Shown here piece by piece: positions 59,836 through 64,000 of a stretch of DNA of 64,000 nt. The notes below the pieces were generated by a model. The model searched no databases. It was not told the origin of the DNA and saw only the letters and a program-made list of their open reading frames with translations. The DNA is from Agapetus fuscipes. Taxonomy: Eukaryota > Arthropoda > Insecta > Trichoptera > Glossosomatidae. Location: positions 3,100,001-3,164,000 of the forward strand of contig OX637353.1 in the NCBI GenBank assembly GCA_951799405.1. Direction: 5' to 3'. Numbering within the stretch: position 1 is the stretch's first letter; each line of letters starts with the position of its first letter. A program made the translations under genes and the position numbers.

Positions 59836-61179
59836 ATGGAGATGGAGGTGTCAAGTACACCCCCCATTCCACCGGATCCTCCAGACCTAAAAGGTCGTAA
59901 GAGAGGTCCGCAAAATGACACCGCATCGACCACAACCGGTGGAGCCGAGCGGAGAAGCCTCTGATGCGCCCCCACAACCAATGCACCTGTATAATGCAAT
60001 GTCACCAGGGCCGTACAAAGTATTTGTCCAACACAAAGAAGACAAACCTATCCACCCTTTGGAGTTCGGAAGGTTTGTCTTCAACGAAAAGAGACTGCAA
60101 ATTGTTAATGGTTCGATCCAGGCGGAAGGAAGATTTAAAATATCCGTTGAGCTAAAATCGGCAGATGAAGCAAATAAATTAATAAAGACATTTTCAGAGA
60201 GCCAGAAATTTAAGGCCTTTATACCATCATTCAACATAAGCCGCATGGGCCTAATCAGGGGCGTGTCAGCGGACATACCCGAGGCTGATATAATGACGGA
60301 GATGCGGGCATCCAACGGCAGCAAAATCTTGAAAATTCGGCGTCTAAATTTCAAAAGTCGAACCAATGATATTGTGGAGTGGAAACCATTCAACACAATT
60401 GTAGTAACCTTTGAAGGACAAATTCTACCAAAAAATGCATATCTTTTCACAATTCTTTTGCGGTAGAAACATATTTCTACCCAACAGTACAATGCTACAA
60501 GTGCTGCAAATTCGGGCACACAAAAACAGCATGCAGATCCTCTCCTCGCTGTTACAACTGCGGAGAGGAACATGCAGCTGAAAACTGCACATCACAGAAC
60601 AAAAAGTGCCTGAACTGTAAGGGAGAGCACAAAGCCATAAGTGTTACGTGCCCAGAATTGGAGAGACAGAAAAATATCAAAATGACAATGGCGGCTGACA
60701 ACATTTCGTACTTCCAAGCCTCAAAAATCCACGTATTCACTGGGAAGTCATACGCACAAATGACGGCAACAGCTCATCTAGCTCCTCCAGCTCCTCAACA
60801 AGCAAATACCACCCCTCATCGTATCACAAAAAATATATTTAAATATAGAGTGCCTACCTACCAAGCACAAGGCTATGACCAAGCTGAACATAACCAGCAC
60901 ATCACGTATCCAAATGGATCATCATGGTCAGCAGCTCCTGATGGTTGCGCCTTGGCACACCCACCTAACCAATCTCCATTCCCAATAATAAAAAGACAAG
61001 AAGAAAATGTACAAAATAACGCACCCAATGGGAATAATAATATCCTAGAACTCATGATCACATTGTTAATGCAACTACTATCCTCTCAAACAAACGTACC
61101 GTCCAACGCTGCTAATTTGATTTATGCCCTTAAAAATTTCCTATCCAATAATGACATCACAACCCCGCAAAGACAATGA
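59836..61179 (+). pseudogene. Jockey-clade LINE ORF1 (gag-like), frameshifted
   Basis: ORF1 products of Jockey-type LINEs bind their RNA. Three pieces in different frames are seen. The first is a short Pro-rich start (59836-59964). The second runs from 59915 to 60466, with the pre-knuckle domain 'RGVSADIPEADIMTEM' and 'NTIVVTFEGQILPKNAYLF'. The third, from about 60463 to 61179, has CCHC knuckles 'CYKCCKFGHTKTAC', 'CYNCGEEHAAENC' and 'CLNCKGEHKAISVTC'. The breaks near 59950 and 60465 make it non-functional as it stands. ORF2 follows after 4 bases. Confidence 0.85.
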
Positions 61180-61183
61180 TAGA

Positions 61184-64000
61184 ATGGCCGAACAAGGAAA
61201 TAACCATGCTCTCTCTGTGCTACAATGGAACTGCAGGAGTGCAGTCTCCAATAAAATTGATTTGCAGCAATTGCTATCACAAAATAAAATATACATAGCA
61301 GCCATATCAGAAACTTGGTTCCACCCTCACAATACTTATGAATTCCCACAATACGCATGCATACGCCATGATCGAGCAGACGGTAAAGGAGGTGTAGCCA
61401 TGCTTGTACACAAATCAATTACAGAATTCAAAACTATCAACCTACCCACAATGCCAGAAAACATACAAATGGTTGCAATTAAATCTAATAATAAAGGCCT
61501 CGTCTCAGTGTACATTAAGGAGGGCCACTGATATATGGGAAAAAAAAAATTACGCTGGATTTTAATCTAAGAGTGAAATTATGTTGCTAAATGACGTAAT
61601 TTTATTGTACAGAAAGTTTCATTAGAATCAAACAACAACTTTTGTCTCCAAATCGACATTGAAATAATGAGAAATTGAAAAAAAACACAAAAAAAATATT
61701 TTTACATACTGACTTTAGACCCGATTTTTGAATTTTATTTCTCATGTAAAACAAATGTTTAAGGTATAAAATAACACATTTGAGAGAAAAAAAGTAAATA
61801 ACAGAAAGTAAAATTTTGTTATTGATAACGTAAAAAATCCGTTTTTTTTTTCGAATTTTGGCCTGACACTGCGAAACGTTATTTTAGGTAAAATATTTTT
61901 TTCTAATGTTGATTTAAAAAAAACGTTGCAGAGTCTTTTGTGCTGTTCTTCAAAGACATTTTGCTAGTTTTCGTATGATAAACGCAGATGAGATAAATCC
62001 ATTTGCCCACCGTGTGCTGTGAAAAAAAATGAGATCTCCATCAGATGTCTTTTGAGATGTTAGTGGTTCAGATGTATTTTTCTGCCAATTTGTAATACCA
62101 CAGTAAGTTGCAACAACAAAGTTAATTCATGGAACTTGTAAGAGTCAATTTTCCCACCTTTGCGAATGAATGGAATCTACAGAGTGGAAACAAGAGAAGA
62201 GCATGCATGAAAAGAGTGATGAAATTAGATGAGATGAAAGAAGTATGCAAGGACAGAGTCAAGTGGAGGCACTTGTGTGGAGGTACTGGCCACCCCTAGA
62301 GGAAAGGCGGCAGGAAACAAGACAAGACCAGACAAGCATGATAAGAATTTTTAGAATCTTACGTGTATCTGCGAGGAGTTCACTTAGGTGTTTGTGAAGA
62401 TTCGTAACTTCGCTATCAGTAAGTTTTCTGAATGAGCAAAGCAACTATTTGTTCACTTGGCGCAATTAATTATCATTTTACGTTCTCCTGATGAATATTT
62501 TTAATTTAAATAAACTTCGATAAATGTCGGAAACCATCTTTGCAATAGGATAGCACTTACAGATATCATAAATGTAACTGAACATAGTTAAACTGAAAAG
62601 TAATCATTCTTTTTGAGTATATGTATGTACCTTAAGAAGGTTACTGCTAAAAAAATAAGACATATTATTATAAATCAAGCTGAAGCGTATGCTTGAACAA
62701 CATAATTTTCCAAATTAATAAGTTTTTTAAGGGATCCTAAGCTCTATAGCTCGCGGAATCCACCAAGCATAGGATTTTTTTCCTGGAGTTTTATGGGCTA
62801 AGTTTATGTTTTCTAAGACAAACTTGTATAGATATAATTTATTTGTACTTAAATCTTGTGCGAATAAATCAAAATGGGTATTAAAGGTTTTTTTGAAAAC
62901 TAATTGAACGTTTCACATCTGATACCATGCAGAACTTCTGAAGTTATGAGTGCTGCCACTTTTCCCAAAACTCAATACCTGTAGAAAGTTTTTGCCAATG
63001 TAGAAACATCCAGTAAGCCTTTTTTGAAAAGTTGGCGATGCAGCTTTGGAAATGATTCTTGTGAGACTGGCTGTGGAGATATACATACTCAATGATGATG
63101 GTGTTTTATGTTATTTTAAGATTTAGGCGTGTTCTTTTACCATCAATGTATTTTGGTTCGATTATCTAAGCTTTTTTACGTAGATTCTTTTTTCTATGAT
63201 TTCTTAGTTACTTTATAACGACTATGGCTGTACCTATTTCCAATAATCATTTTCCCTGATGTTTGCTAGTCAGTTAGGAAGCTTCACTCTTGTGCGAACA
63301 CTCCGCAATCTCTATGAAAGGCGCATTGATTTATTTCTTTACATTTACAGGACAATAAATGTAAAACAGCACATTATTCATCATCTTCATCATAAGCCAG
63401 TCTTGGATGGTTTTTTTTTAAACAATATCAGTTGTTTTTGGAGATTTTGACGTTTTTTCGTAATTTTCAAAACATTTCTTGTCCAGTTGTGCAGTTACAT
63501 TACTGCATTAAAAGATACATTTCATGACACTTCATGCTTTCTAAAAGAATAAAACAAATTTTACCAGTCAAAGGGCATTGAAATAAGTTTCGTATTCAAC
63601 TCATGGTGACAACGCGCGGTCACAAATTCTTTGCAAAATAGTGAAATTCGACGCTCTCTCCACCACTCCTACTGATTATTTTGTGAAAAAATAACTTGTT
63701 TATTTGTACTATCGGTGCGAATTACTAAATTTTATGCACAAAAATATAGAAATTACCGTAAAATCTCAATTCCTTATTGTATTATTAGCCCTCATGAAAA
63801 ATGATAAAAATGACATTTTTTCGAAACTTTGAGGCCGATTTGGAGACAGATGATTAATACTTTTACGGAATTTTATTTTACACACGTAATTTGAACTTCT
63901 CTTGGCAACATATTCTTACTATTAGATGACTATTATCCAAAAAAAAAAAAATCGGCCCTCCTTAGTGTACATGGCGCCTAACACTGTATTTGACACTTCG
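61184..64000 (+). pseudogene. Jockey-clade LINE ORF2 (endonuclease N-terminus), interrupted and cut by window end
   Basis: ORF2 starts MAEQGNNHALS and carries apurinic-type endonuclease motifs 'VLQWNCRSA', 'AAISETWFHP' and 'RHDRADGKGGVAML'. At 61515 the frame is broken by a 2.45-kb hAT-type insertion. The same reading resumes at 63973: '..LVSVY' before joins 'MAPNTVFDTS' after. The reverse transcriptase would lie beyond the window. Confidence 0.85.
61516..63964. mobile_element. Non-autonomous hAT-type element, 2.45 kb, inserted in the LINE
   Basis: Perfect 11-bp terminal repeats TAAGGAGGGCC and an 8-bp duplication gtgtacat (61508-61515, 63965-63972) that fits nTnnnnAn. The ends are weakly similar for ~170 bp further in ('tctccaaatcg' on both sides). 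No transposase ORF is seen. A scrap of LINE-like sequence ('ggccacccctagagg') lies near 62290. Confidence 0.8.

Noticed and set aside
59887..60573. 228-codon minus-strand ORF
   Set aside because: Antisense shadow of the LINE ORF1, which has clear zinc-knuckle and pre-knuckle motifs on the + strand.
1..64000. CRISPR arrays, operons, ribosome-binding sites
   Set aside because: Eukaryotic DNA with spliced genes. The tandem repeats found have no spacer pattern.

Overview
This is an AT-rich, intron-containing, transposon-laden animal nuclear sequence. The protein families (tetraspanin, small secreted peptides with a 5' UTR intron, Jockey-type LINE, hAT elements) and the abundance of short tRNA-derived SINEs and 'taggtaggtacc' tracts point to an insect, most likely a lepidopteran. 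That assignment is an inference; no rRNA, mitochondrial or marker gene is present.

Layout. 1-5650: first copy of a duplicated ~5 kb block of non-coding repeats, ending in a 200-base gap of Ns. 5851-14250: repeat-rich non-coding DNA with SINEs, a LINE fragment, MITEs and a solo LTR. 14253-24330: a five-exon tetraspanin gene on the + strand. Its second intron holds another solo LTR and the second copy of the duplicated block. 24331-28950: MITEs, including a pogo/Tigger-like and a PIF/Harbinger-like element. 28953-31603: a minus-strand gene for a secreted protein with 11-residue amphipathic repeats. 31921-33861: a dead hAT transposon with perfect 8-bp target duplications. 34.8-43 kb: palindromes, tandem repeats, SINEs and one exon-like segment. 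43190-49138 and 52310-56968: two more minus-strand small secreted-protein genes. 57-64 kb: LINE fragments, a perfect foldback element, and a Jockey-clade LINE with a 2.45-kb hAT-type element inserted in its endonuclease domain.

The most interesting object lies inside intron 1 of the last secreted-peptide gene. It is an LTR retrotransposon (53808-56869) with two 454-bp LTRs that look identical by eye, a 4-bp target duplication, a primer-binding site and a polypurine tract. It has no pol. Instead it carries one intronless 568-codon ORF: an N-terminal SAP/coiled-coil part that may be gag-derived, a central part resembling the chromatin protein DEK, and a C-terminal tail running through the polypurine tract. 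It reads as a recent capture of a cellular chromatin gene by a retrotransposon. It landed in a 66-bp tandem duplication that repeats the host gene's exon end and 5' splice site, so the empty target site is visible next door.

The three minus-strand secreted genes share a plan: a signal-peptide exon behind a 5' UTR acceptor, all-phase-0 coding introns, and a short terminal exon encoding an amphipathic segment that starts with a hydrophobic-Pro pair. They may be a divergent local family. Tetraspanin and these genes show no obvious shared pathway.
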